Shown here: positions 40,995 to 49,047 of the stretch, piece after piece
Numbering within the stretch: position 1 is the stretch's first letter
Layout: each line of letters opens with the position of its first letter
Assembly (NCBI RefSeq): GCF_012524205.1
Contig: NZ_JABACI010000004.1
Span: 372,001-436,000 of the forward strand
Source: Microbacterium salsuginis
Lineage (GTDB): Bacteria > Actinomycetota > Actinomycetes > Actinomycetales > Microbacteriaceae
DNA: 64,000 nt
Reading direction: 5' to 3'
Translations under genes and position numbers: made by a program
Notes under the pieces: model-generated
What the model saw: only the letters and a program-made list of their open reading frames with translations
Database searches by the model: none
Told to the model about the DNA's origin: nothing

Positions 40995-41594
40995 ATGCCG
41001 AAACAGGTGGACCACGACCAGCGACGACAAGCGATCGCCGAAGCCTTATGGCAGGTCGTCGACCAGCAGGGCTGGAGCCGGGCAACCATGCGGGAGGTCG
41101 CTCGTGAAGCCGAGGTCTCGCTCGGGCAACTGCAGCACTACTTCTCGTCGCGCCAGGAGATGCTGACCTTCGCGCTGGACCGCGCGGCGGAGCAGACGTC
41201 CGGTCGTGTCGAGCGCGCCATTGCCGCGCATTCGCAACCTCCGCACCCCCGGGAAGCTCTGCAGATCGTGCTCACAGAGATGCTCCCGCTTCATGCTGAT
41301 TCCCGCCCGACGAGCCGCCTGCAAGTCGCCTTCGTGTTAGAGGCTCTGCACGATCCGCAACTGCGCAGCCAGGCCCGTGCCGGGTTGCAGGCCGGACGCG
41401 AGCGGGTTGCGCAGATCATCCGGAGCGCCATAGCCGACGGCTCGATCCCCGCGGACCGCGACGTGGCGGTGGAGACCGACCTCCTGCTCGCCGTGACCGG
41501 CCTCGCACCACTCCTCGACCTCGGCGTGATCACGCCGGACGCGGCGCGCACAGCCATCCGGGTGCATCTCGAACGGCTCTTCTCCGCCGGGTGA
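40995..41594 (+). CDS. TetR-family regulator
   Basis: 199 residues. The helix-turn-helix reads EALWQVVDQQGWSRATMREVAREAEVSLGQLQHYFSSRQEML; a C-terminal helical ligand domain follows (BetI-like pattern). GGAGGTGG precedes the ATG. The short divergent region holds TTACA-AGTCAGC-TGTA-type symmetry (about 40951-40965) and TATTAT/GATAAT boxes on the two strands, suggesting control of the DUF1992 gene and itself. Confidence 0.92.
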   Translation: MPKQVDHDQRRQAIAEALWQVVDQQGWSRATMREVAREAEVSLGQLQHYFSSRQEMLTFALDRAAEQTSGRVERAIAAHSQPPHPREALQIVLTEMLPLHADSRPTSRLQVAFVLEALHDPQLRSQARAGLQAGRERVAQIIRSAIADGSIPADRDVAVETDLLLAVTGLAPLLDLGVITPDAARTAIRVHLERLFSAG

Positions 41595-41805
41595 TCGCCG
41601 TCAGTCCTAGGGCGTGCCGCGCAGATCGATGTCACCTCTGGCGTCCGGCGAGCGTCGGCGACCGTGACGAGCGCTGCCTCGTATCACGAGGTGGGCGAGT
41701 GGCCTCTTCCACTTCGGCCGGCGAGAGCTGACCGACCGGGACAAGAAGCTGCCTGACGGGGCCGCCATTCGGGGTGGCTCATGGCGGCGATTTCAGGAGG
41801 TCATC

Positions 41806-42972
41806 ATGGCAAACTACGTCGAAATCACTCTCCTGCGGGTGGTCTGCAACGAGATGGAGTCCTCGTCCGCGGAGCACGATGTCTTCGCGCTGACAGGAGC
41901 GGTCGTCGTCGACGGCACGACGCATCCGTTCGCCCACCCAGCGATCCCCCTCAAGACCGGGTGGACCTTCACCTATCACATGCCGCTATTCGCCGGGTGG
42001 GTCGATCAACCCACCGTGGGAATCGGCGCGCTCGGGCTCGATCTCGACAACAGCGACTGGTGGGTGAAGAACGAGGAAGACATCCGCAAAGTGACAGGCG
42101 CCGTTGCGAAGGCCGCGTCGTACCTGCCCGTTCCCTACATCGATTCGGTCATCAACGGCATACCGGAAGTCGTCGACTTCTTCACCGGCCTCGACGACGA
42201 CGACGAAGTGTTCCGTTGGGCCCAAGACATACCGCTCGAGCCGCTGGGCCCGGGACAGAAGCACACCAAGGTCCTCGCACCCCGAGTCTCAGGTCGGACG
42301 TCCGCAATCGTCACCATCTCGGACTGGGACTACTCGGTCGAGTTCGCCGTCACCTGGCAAGCGCCTTACCCATCGTTCGGCCCGACCACGCCGGTCACAT
42401 GGACCACCCGGCCCGACACCGACACGATGCCGGCGGCGTGGCTCGGGGGCTGGAAATCCCAGTCGGCCGGAATCGAATGCTGGATCACCCGCAGCAAAAA
42501 CTCCATGTGGACCTTGGACATCCACACCAAGGAACGGCTCCCGGATGGGCAGGTGCGCGAGTTCGACACCCTGGGCGCATCGATCGCCGGGCTCAACGCG
42601 GAGGTGCTGCTGACGTCCGCGCTGACCGGAGACCACCTCTCGCTCATGAATGCTGCCCCCGCCGTTCTGGGGGTGAGCACTCGAACGGATGCCGGACTTC
42701 TTGTGGAGCGCTTCGAGCCCGCCGTTCACGCCCTCCAGCCCGAAGAGGTCGTCGGCGACGTCTGGCGCGGGCCCATCAGCGTCCTCCTGCCCGTCGCGGG
42801 CGACCGAGTGCAACTGGCCAACGGATGCGTGCTCGAAATGCGACGTACCTTCGCCGACGGCGTGGAGACCGGCGGCCGACTCCTCCGATACGCCGGACCT
42901 GCCAGCGTCGCCGACATCCTGCACAATCCGTCCATCGACGTGGAACTCGAACGCCCCACCCACATCGGATGA
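41806..42972 (+). CDS. Hypothetical 388-residue protein
   Basis: I do not recognise this protein. It starts ANYVEITLLRVVCNEMES, is soluble with no signal peptide or membrane helix, is rich in beta-strand patterns, and falls into two halves: one with an acidic FFTGLDDDDEVF region and one with Trp-rich ITRSKNSMWTLDIHTKERL. The opening pattern loosely recalls beta-sandwich domains that begin with a conserved Lys/Cys-Glu-Asp stretch; this is weak. An exact AGGAGGT ribosome site 5 bases upstream predicts strong translation. A 211-bp gap with a CCTCGT-ATC-ACGAGG hairpin (41677-41691) precedes it. Confidence 0.8.
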   Translation: MANYVEITLLRVVCNEMESSSAEHDVFALTGAVVVDGTTHPFAHPAIPLKTGWTFTYHMPLFAGWVDQPTVGIGALGLDLDNSDWWVKNEEDIRKVTGAVAKAASYLPVPYIDSVINGIPEVVDFFTGLDDDDEVFRWAQDIPLEPLGPGQKHTKVLAPRVSGRTSAIVTISDWDYSVEFAVTWQAPYPSFGPTTPVTWTTRPDTDTMPAAWLGGWKSQSAGIECWITRSKNSMWTLDIHTKERLPDGQVREFDTLGASIAGLNAEVLLTSALTGDHLSLMNAAPAVLGVSTRTDAGLLVERFEPAVHALQPEEVVGDVWRGPISVLLPVAGDRVQLANGCVLEMRRTFADGVETGGRLLRYAGPASVADILHNPSIDVELERPTHIG

Positions 42973-43051
42973 GCCGAAACTCTGCGACACCGACGAACTG
43001 TGCGCGAGCAGATCGACCGCGGCGGCGCGGGGGCACGCGCTACCCTTACGC

Positions 43052-43096
43052 GTGAATCGCTCGTGCCGCGTTCCCCGCAACGAAGGTCAGTCGTGA
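43052..43096 (+). CDS. Possible leaderless 14-codon mini-ORF (uORF) for the LysE exporter
   Basis: TACCCT (43041-43046) is followed after 5 bases by a GTG opening MNRSCRVPRNEGQS, whose TGA overlaps the exporter GTG (GTGA). Three of 14 residues are Arg and one is Cys. It could couple translation of the exporter to that of a leader peptide; expression is untested. Confidence 0.35.
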   Translation: MNRSCRVPRNEGQS

Positions 43097-43722
43097 ACCT
43101 CACCACCTTGCTCGCCTTTGCCCTCGCCGCCGCTGTCGCCATCGCGATTCCTGGACCGACCGTCCTTCTGGCGCTCGCGAACGGCGCACGTTACGGCGTG
43201 CGACGAGCGACATTCGGGATGCTGGGAGCCGTGGCGTCCGATGTGGTCCTCGTCGTCGCGGTCGGGGTGGGACTTGGCGCGCTGCTCGCAGCGAGCGAGA
43301 TCGCGTTCTCCATCGTGAAGTGGGTGGGGGTCGCGTACCTGATCTTCCTCGGCGTCCGCATGCTGATGGCGCGAGGCAGCCTGCTCCATGCCGACCCGGC
43401 TGCCGATCCCCACGGCACGCGGAGAGCGCTCTTCCTCAAGAGCTTCCTCGTCGCGGTGACCAACCCGAAGGGTTACCTCTTCGTGGGCGCGCTTCTGCCT
43501 CAGTTCATCGTCGCGGGGCACCCGCCGCTGGCCCAGTTCATCGTGATCGGGCTGATCTTCTGCAGCCTCGATTTCGTCATCATGCTGGCGTACGCGCTCC
43601 TCGGCTCGCAGGCGATCCGCCTCCTCAAGCAGCGCGGTGCCGTCTGGATCGAACGCACGTGCGGAGCAGTCCTCCTCGGGCTCGCGGCCTGGCTCGCCGC
43701 ATCCCGACGCGCACCGGCTTAG
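43093..43722 (+). CDS. LysE/RhtB-family exporter
   Basis: 209 residues, six helices. Family pattern: IAIPGPTVLLALANGARYGVRRATFGMLGA in helices 1-2 and FLKSFLVAVTNPKGYLFVGALLPQF in the second half. Exports amino acids (Lys, Arg, homoserine or Thr type); specificity unclear. GTG start with AAGGTCA upstream and in overlap with the mini-ORF stop. Confidence 0.93.
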   Translation: MNLTTLLAFALAAAVAIAIPGPTVLLALANGARYGVRRATFGMLGAVASDVVLVVAVGVGLGALLAASEIAFSIVKWVGVAYLIFLGVRMLMARGSLLHADPAADPHGTRRALFLKSFLVAVTNPKGYLFVGALLPQFIVAGHPPLAQFIVIGLIFCSLDFVIMLAYALLGSQAIRLLKQRGAVWIERTCGAVLLGLAAWLAASRRAPA

Positions 43723-43810
43723 CCGACGGCGCGCGCCGGGAAGCTGAACAGTGGCCGTCGGATCGAACAGCTGACCACCGCGGATCGCTCCGGGGTGCCA
43801 TGATCAAGCC

Positions 43811-44749
43811 ATGGCCACCCTCGTGAACGCCGACAACTTCGCCCTCGCCGAGACCCATCGGATGATGCACGATCTGCAGGCGAACGCCGGCAGCGTCAAC
43901 CGGTTCGTCCACAACCGCGAACCCGCGGCGATCGACAATCAGACCGTGATCCGCCTGAACCGTGACACGCTCTACAGCTTCGCCGTCGTCGATATCAGCG
44001 CCGGAGCGACCCTCACTCTCCCCGAGCACGGCGAGCGGTACCTCTCGGCCATGGTGGTCAACGAACTTCACTACGTCGATGCGGTCTTCCACGACGCGGG
44101 CACGTACGAGCTGACGCGCGAGCAGTTCGGCTCGCCGTATGTCGTGCTCGCCGTACGGATCCTGGTCGATCCAAGCGATCCGGCCGACGTCGCCGCAGTC
44201 GGGGCGCTGCAGGACCAGATCGGGCTCGAGGCCGGCTCACCCCAGCCGTTCGAAATGCCCGAGTATGACACCGCGACCTTCGACGAGACACGTAACGCAC
44301 TCCTCGCCCTGGCACGCAACCTCACCGGATTCGACCGCATGTTCGGTGCGAAGGAAGAGGTCGATCCGGTGCGCCATCTCATCGGCACCGCGGCGGGCTG
44401 GGGCGGACTTCCCTCCGCCGAGGCGAGCTACATCGGTGTCGACCCTCGTCTGCCCCTCGGCCAGTACGAGCTGACGGTCGGCGAGGTCCCGGTGGACGGG
44501 TTCTGGTCGATCTCGGTCTACAACGCCGCGGGCTACTTCGAGCCGAACGAACGCGGCGCGTACACGATCAACAACATCACCGGCGCTCGCAACGACGACG
44601 GCACCATCACCGTCCGCTTCGGCGACTACCCCGCGGACGTTCCCAACGCTCTGCCGATCACCGAGGGCTGGAACTATCTCGTGCGGCTCTACCGCCCGCG
44701 CCCCGAGATCCTCGACGGCAGCTGGACCTTTCCCAGGCTCAACCCGTAG
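43811..44749 (+). CDS. DUF1254/DUF1214-domain protein
   Basis: 312 residues. An N-terminal DUF1254 part (TVIRLNRDTLYSFAVVDIS...) and a C-terminal DUF1214 part with PVDGFWSISVYNAAGYF and PITEGWNYLVRLYRPRPEILDGSWTFP. These domains occur in proteins of unknown role, often exported, but no signal peptide is visible here. CATGAT ends 6 bases before the ATG (leaderless-like). Confidence 0.88.
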   Translation: MATLVNADNFALAETHRMMHDLQANAGSVNRFVHNREPAAIDNQTVIRLNRDTLYSFAVVDISAGATLTLPEHGERYLSAMVVNELHYVDAVFHDAGTYELTREQFGSPYVVLAVRILVDPSDPADVAAVGALQDQIGLEAGSPQPFEMPEYDTATFDETRNALLALARNLTGFDRMFGAKEEVDPVRHLIGTAAGWGGLPSAEASYIGVDPRLPLGQYELTVGEVPVDGFWSISVYNAAGYFEPNERGAYTINNITGARNDDGTITVRFGDYPADVPNALPITEGWNYLVRLYRPRPEILDGSWTFPRLNP

Positions 44750-44770
44750 GCGCTCCTCCGGCGGGCGCCG

Positions 44771-45427
44771 TCACTCGGCTGCGACGATCCCCGCCCGATA
44801 CGCCAGCACCGCCGCCTCGACGCGATTGCGCACGCCGAGCTTCACAAGGATGGCGCTGACGTAGCCCTTCACCGTGCCTTCGACGAGGTGCAGCTGCGTG
44901 CCGATCTCGGCGTTCGAGGCGCCGGCGCCGAGCAGTGCGAGCACCTCGCGCTCGCGCTCGGTCAGGCCGTCGATCGCCTCTCGAGCCTCGGCGGTTCGTG
45001 TGCGGTCGCCCGCGCGGTACGGTGCGATCACACGGCGCGCGATGTCGGGGGAGAGGTACGCGCCACCCTCCGACACGGCCCGTACACCCGCGATCAGCTC
45101 GCGCGGATCGGCCGCCTTCAGCAAGAAGCCGAGTGCCCCACCGCCGAGCGCGCGCTCGATGTAGTCGTCCTCTCCGAACGTCGTCAGCATCACGACGCGC
45201 GTGCCTGGCACGGTAGCCGCGATCTCGGCGGCTGCGCTCAGGCCGTCGAGCACCGGCATCCGGATGTCCAGCACGGCCACGTCGGGGCGGTGGCGCTGCG
45301 TGCCGTCGATCGCCTCGCGGCCGTTCGCCGCCTCGAACACGACCTCGATCTCGCTATCCGACTCGAGGATCGCCCGCACGCCCGCCCGCATCATGGCCTC
45401 GTCGTCGGCGATGAGCACGCGGATCAC
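44771..45427 (-). CDS. LuxR/NarL-type response regulator
   Basis: 218 residues: receiver with Asp54 (VAVLDIRMP) and Lys103 (FLLKAADP), and a C-terminal HTH ALLGAGASNAEIGTQLHLVEGTVKGYVSAILVKLGVRNR. Its ATG overlaps the kinase stop by 4 bp. Convergent with the DUF1254 gene; a small GC hairpin lies between the two stops (about 44751-44769). Confidence 0.96.
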   Translation of the reverse strand: MIRVLIADDEAMMRAGVRAILESDSEIEVVFEAANGREAIDGTQRHRPDVAVLDIRMPVLDGLSAAAEIAATVPGTRVVMLTTFGEDDYIERALGGGALGFLLKAADPRELIAGVRAVSEGGAYLSPDIARRVIAPYRAGDRTRTAEAREAIDGLTEREREVLALLGAGASNAEIGTQLHLVEGTVKGYVSAILVKLGVRNRVEAAVLAYRAGIVAAE

Positions 45428-46827
45428 GCTTCTCCCAGCAGGGTTTTCTCGACGAGCACACCCTCATCGAAGCACAGCCGGTACGTCGCATCGGTGAAAT
45501 GCAGCCAGCCGTCCCGCGCGGCGAAGTACTCGCACTCGGATCCGTCGGGCCTCGGCGGTTCGAAGACGATCGGCACCGGACCCGGGGTGCCCGCGGGCAG
45601 AAGGGGTGCGAGCTCGGCCCGCGTCGTGCCCAGCTCGATGCTCTCGTACACCTCGGACGTGAGCGCGGTCTGCGCGAACGTGACCGCCTGCACGACCACG
45701 AATCCGACGAGCGTGAGCCCGAGGATCACCGCCGGGACGATCGTCGCCTGCCAGACGCGGCGGCGGGCTGCCCGTGCGTTGGAGCGCAGCGCCGGATCCT
45801 CGGCGCTCAGCGGAGTCCGGGCGAGCGTCTCGGGGCGCATCGGCGCCCGCAGCCGCAGCTCGAAGCCGCCCTCCCGCTGCGGACCCGCGTCGATCGATCC
45901 GCCGAGCAGCTCGGCACGACGACGAAGGCTCGGGATGCCGTGGCCGCTGCCCTGCGCACCGGCCTCGGTCGATGCGGCCGAACTGATCGACACCGTCACG
46001 TCGCCGGCTTCGCCCCGCGCCACGCCGATCACGACGGGCGCACCGGGGGCGTGCCGTGCCGCATTCGTGAGCCCCTCGCGGACGGTCCGCACGGCCAGCT
46101 CCGCGATGAGCGGATCCGCGGCCGATACGACCGCATGATCGATCCGCGCCTCGACGCTCATGCCGGCGTCCCGCGCACCGGCGACGAGTGCGTCGATGCC
46201 CTCGCCGCCGAGGGGATCGAGCCGGCTCGGTCCGTCCTCGGGCCGTGTCATCCGCACCACGTCGCGCAGGCGGCCGCTCGCCCGGACCGCGGCCTCTCGC
46301 AACTCGCGGAACCGCTCGCGCTGCTCCGGGCTGAGGTCCCGCCCGAGCTCGAGGGCACCCGCCTGCACCGCGATCAAGGCCAGCTCGTGGCCGATCGTGT
46401 CGTGGAGGTCGTCGGCGATGCGTGCGCGCTCCTCGGACTGCGCGCGATCGGCCAGGATCGCGGCATCCGATTCCCGCTGCTCGTCGCGCAGCATCCGGTA
46501 CCTGCCGAACCACCACGGAGCGACGACGGTGAGCAGCGCGATGAGCACGCTCGCCATCCAGTCGCCGAGCGGTGCGCTGCCGGGTATCAGGTACGAGACC
46601 GGGAGCGAGACGGCCAGCACGACGGAGAAGGTGATCACGGCCGGGACGAGGCCCACCATGTGACGGCCGGCCAGATAGCCGGCGACCGCCGCCGGGATCA
46701 GGGCGAGCACCAGCGCCGAGTCTCCCCACCGTGCCAGCGGAAGCGCGATGGACGTCGCGAGGAGCAGAAGCACGACGCCGAGCGGCGTGGACCACGGCCC
46801 TCGTCGGGCGCGACCGGCACGGAGCAT
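45424..46827 (-). CDS. Sensor histidine kinase with extra C-terminal membrane helix and outer domain
   Basis: 467 residues. Four N-terminal helices, HisKA_3 box ARIADDLHDTIGHELALIAVQAG (His142), HATPase with REGLTNAARHAPGAP and GHGIPSLRRRAELLGG. The usual DNG (G1) segment is replaced by ISSAAST. Unusually, the ATPase domain is followed by another membrane helix (about 361-384) and an outer domain of about 80 residues (YESIELGTTRAEL...GVLVEKTLLGE) with Cys432 and Cys452; the pattern recalls the SmpA/BamE fold. TACGAT ends 6 bases before the ATG. Confidence 0.9.
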   Translation of the reverse strand: MLRAGRARRGPWSTPLGVVLLLLATSIALPLARWGDSALVLALIPAAVAGYLAGRHMVGLVPAVITFSVVLAVSLPVSYLIPGSAPLGDWMASVLIALLTVVAPWWFGRYRMLRDEQRESDAAILADRAQSEERARIADDLHDTIGHELALIAVQAGALELGRDLSPEQRERFRELREAAVRASGRLRDVVRMTRPEDGPSRLDPLGGEGIDALVAGARDAGMSVEARIDHAVVSAADPLIAELAVRTVREGLTNAARHAPGAPVVIGVARGEAGDVTVSISSAASTEAGAQGSGHGIPSLRRRAELLGGSIDAGPQREGGFELRLRAPMRPETLARTPLSAEDPALRSNARAARRRVWQATIVPAVILGLTLVGFVVVQAVTFAQTALTSEVYESIELGTTRAELAPLLPAGTPGPVPIVFEPPRPDGSECEYFAARDGWLHFTDATYRLCFDEGVLVEKTLLGEA

Positions 46828-46936
46828 TCCCCCATCGTAGGAAGGCAGGCGTCATCCGCAGGACTGACGAAAGTAAGGTGCAGTCCATCCTTCGGTCTGA
46901 TGTGCCGGCAGGTGTCCCGCTCGTAGCGTCGCAGGC

Positions 46937-47626
46937 ATGGACCTCCTCGCGATGCTGACGACCCTCGTGACCGACCTCGCGGCCTCGCCGTGGGTGTACC
47001 TGGTCGTGCTCGCGGTGTGCGTGATCGACGGGTTCTTCCCGCCGATCCCGAGCGAGACGGTCGTGGTCGGCGCCGCCACCGTCTCGGTGGTCACCGGCCA
47101 GCCGAACCTGCTGCTGCTCATCGGCGTCGCCGCCGTCGGCGCGATCATCGGCGACAACATCGCGTACCAGCTCGGCCGGGTCCTGGGCACGGACCGCTGG
47201 CGGTGGATGCGGACGAAGCGCGTCACGACCGCGGTCGACTGGGCCCGCCGTGGCCTCGATCGCCGCGGTGCGCTCCTCATCTTCACCGCGCGCTACATCC
47301 CGGTGGGCCGCATCGCCGTGAACATGACGGCCGGCGCGACGGGCTACCCGCTTCGCCGCTTCCTGCCGCTGTCGATCGCGGCGGGCATCACGTGGGCCGC
47401 GTACTCGGCGATCTTCGGCATCGTCGCGGGGCAGTGGCTGCACGACCAGCCGCTGCTGGCCATCGTGCTCGCGATCGTGGTCGCGGCCGTGATCGGAGCG
47501 GTAGTGGATGCCGTCATCCGGCGCATCCTCAAGCGTTCGACGGAATCGCCGGCCGCTGAGCCGGAACTCGAGCCCGTGCGCCAAGAAGACCAGCGCGTCG
47601 CCCTGGCCGCGGCGCCCTGCGACTAG
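46937..47626 (+). CDS. DedA-family (SNARE-associated/VTT) membrane protein
   Basis: 229 residues with five to six helices and the DedA signature: DGFFPPIPSETVVVGAA, GDNIAYQLGRVLG and FTARYIPVGRIAVNMTAGATGYPLRRFL. DedA proteins act as undecaprenyl-phosphate or phospholipid flippases/scramblases. TAGCGT ends 7 bases before the ATG (leaderless). Convergent with the next gene, sharing a CTAG stop. Confidence 0.93.
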   Translation: MDLLAMLTTLVTDLAASPWVYLVVLAVCVIDGFFPPIPSETVVVGAATVSVVTGQPNLLLLIGVAAVGAIIGDNIAYQLGRVLGTDRWRWMRTKRVTTAVDWARRGLDRRGALLIFTARYIPVGRIAVNMTAGATGYPLRRFLPLSIAAGITWAAYSAIFGIVAGQWLHDQPLLAIVLAIVVAAVIGAVVDAVIRRILKRSTESPAAEPELEPVRQEDQRVALAAAPCD

Positions 47627-48222
47627 CTCGCATCGCGGAGCTTCGGTCCGACGCCGGCGGGGATCTCCCCGTGCAGGTGCGGGGCGTACACGAGCTTCTG
47701 CGTACGACCGTCCAGCACGGTGGATTCGATGAGTTCCAGGTCGAACTCCGCGCCGCCGTGGAGCAGCGCGGAGCCGCCCGCACGACCTCCGACGACGGGG
47801 AAGATCATGACCTCGAGCCGGTCGACGAGTCCCGCCGCCAGGAGCGCGCGATTCAGCGAGATGCTGCCGTGCGAGCGCATGGGCACGTCGGTGGTGCGCT
47901 TCAGCCGCTCGATCGCGGTCACCGCGTCTTCCCGCAGAACCGTGGAGTTCTGCCATCCGAGCGGTTCTTCGAGCGTCCGTGAGAAGACGATCTTCGGCAG
48001 CTCGTTGAGGCTGTCGTAGTACGGCTCGTCGTACTCCTTGACGAAGCTCCGGAACTCACGGAACGTCGTCGCCCCGAACACGAGAACCTGCTCCTGCGCG
48101 AAGGTGCGCACGCGGTCCTCTCTGAGCTCGGGACCCTCCTTGCCCCAATAGCCCGGCCAGCCTTCGGCCATGCCGTAGCCGTCGAGGGTCGAGAAGAAGT
48201 CGACGGTGAACGTGGTGCTCAT
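47623..48222 (-). CDS. Dihydrofolate reductase/RibD C-terminal-fold protein
   Basis: 199 residues. Begins TTFTVDFFSTLDGYGMAEGWPGYWGKEGPE, with VLVFGATTFREF, DVPMRSHGSISLNRALLAAGLVDRLEV and VVGGRAGGSAL, the DHFR-fold NADPH-binding pattern of the YyaP/YwjB group. Substrate unknown. ATG with AGGGAGC upstream. Its TAG and that of dedA share the same CTAG. Confidence 0.88.
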   Translation of the reverse strand: MSTTFTVDFFSTLDGYGMAEGWPGYWGKEGPELREDRVRTFAQEQVLVFGATTFREFRSFVKEYDEPYYDSLNELPKIVFSRTLEEPLGWQNSTVLREDAVTAIERLKRTTDVPMRSHGSISLNRALLAAGLVDRLEVMIFPVVGGRAGGSALLHGGAEFDLELIESTVLDGRTQKLVYAPHLHGEIPAGVGPKLRDAS

Positions 48223-48386
48223 GGTTCTGCTCCCTTGTCGTGCTGGTTCGGTCGTCCTGCTTTTACTACTGCTACGAACGGATCCGCCGGGATCCGACAG
48301 CGTCGACCGCATTCGTCCGATTCGACGGGGAACGGATGCTGTCACCCAGTGTCCGCCCGGGCCGCCGTGGCTGACAGAATGTGGCC

Positions 48387-48917
48387 ATGGCCAACCTCGC
48401 CCTTGACGCCCTCCTTCGCCGCATCTCCGACAGCGGGCTGCTCGACGACCCGGTCGCGGAGGACGACGTCGTCTACGGGCGCGCGCGGCTCGACGGAGCC
48501 GGCGCGGACGTCATGGTGAACGTCGACCCCGAACTCGAAGAGGTGGACGAGCCGGACTCCGAGATCCTGCTCGCCGCCGTCGCGCGCATCCTCGGGATGA
48601 GCGAAGCGCAGTGGACGAAGATCGTCGAGGCGGTCGCGACCGAGATCGAGGAGGCGGTCGCTGACAGCGGCCCGATCGAGGAGCAGACCGATCTCCGCGC
48701 CGACATCGACCCGAAGTCCGTCGTCGTGTTCGCCGACGCAGTGATGCTGTCGCTGGCTGCGCCCCGGCAGTTCCCCGACTCGCGGATCCTCGTGCAGCTC
48801 GACGAGGACTTCGAGATCGAGGACGTCCAGGTGATCGACGACGAAGGCAGCGAGACGATCGAGTTCGACTCGCTCGACGACCTCCTCGATCACATCAGCG
48901 GCCCAGGCGAGCGCTGA
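48387..48917 (+). CDS. Hypothetical acidic cytosolic protein
   Basis: 176 residues, strongly acidic (LEEVDEPDSEILL, DEDFEIEDVQVIDDEGSE), helical in the middle (VARILGMSEAQWTKIVEAVATEIEEAV). No membrane helix or known motif. I start at 48387 because CAGAAT ends 6 bases upstream; a GTG at 48381 is in frame. Confidence 0.8.
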   Translation: MANLALDALLRRISDSGLLDDPVAEDDVVYGRARLDGAGADVMVNVDPELEEVDEPDSEILLAAVARILGMSEAQWTKIVEAVATEIEEAVADSGPIEEQTDLRADIDPKSVVVFADAVMLSLAAPRQFPDSRILVQLDEDFEIEDVQVIDDEGSETIEFDSLDDLLDHISGPGER

Positions 48918-48940
48918 CGACGCGCCCCGTTGCCACGCAT

Positions 48941-48971
48941 TTGACCCTCACGCGGCGTGAGGGCCGAACAT
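48941..48971 (+). promoter_or_regulatory. MerR-type promoter with 19-bp spacer and embedded operator
   Basis: TTGACC (48941-48946) and GAACAT (48966-48971) are 19 bp apart, the long spacer typical of MerR-activated promoters. The spacer is filled by CCCTCACGCGGCGTGAGGG (48945-48963), nine-base perfect arms about one central base, matching TipA-type operators (CTCACG...CGTGAG). It drives the mini-ORF and merR. Confidence 0.85.
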
Positions 48972-48978
48972 CGCAGGC

Positions 48979-49047
48979 ATGAGTGATTTCTTCGACGCGG
49001 TCAGGATCGACCCTGCGGACGGTGGTGAGAATGGTGTCCATGGTTGA
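48979..49047 (+). CDS. Possible leaderless 22-codon mini-ORF upstream of merR
   Basis: The ATG lies 7 bases after the GAACAT -10, so it is probably the mRNA 5' end. The frame (starts MSDFFDAVRIDPADGG) ends with a TGA that overlaps the first codons of merR (49045-49047), suggesting coupled translation. Confidence 0.4.
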   Translation: MSDFFDAVRIDPADGGENGVHG

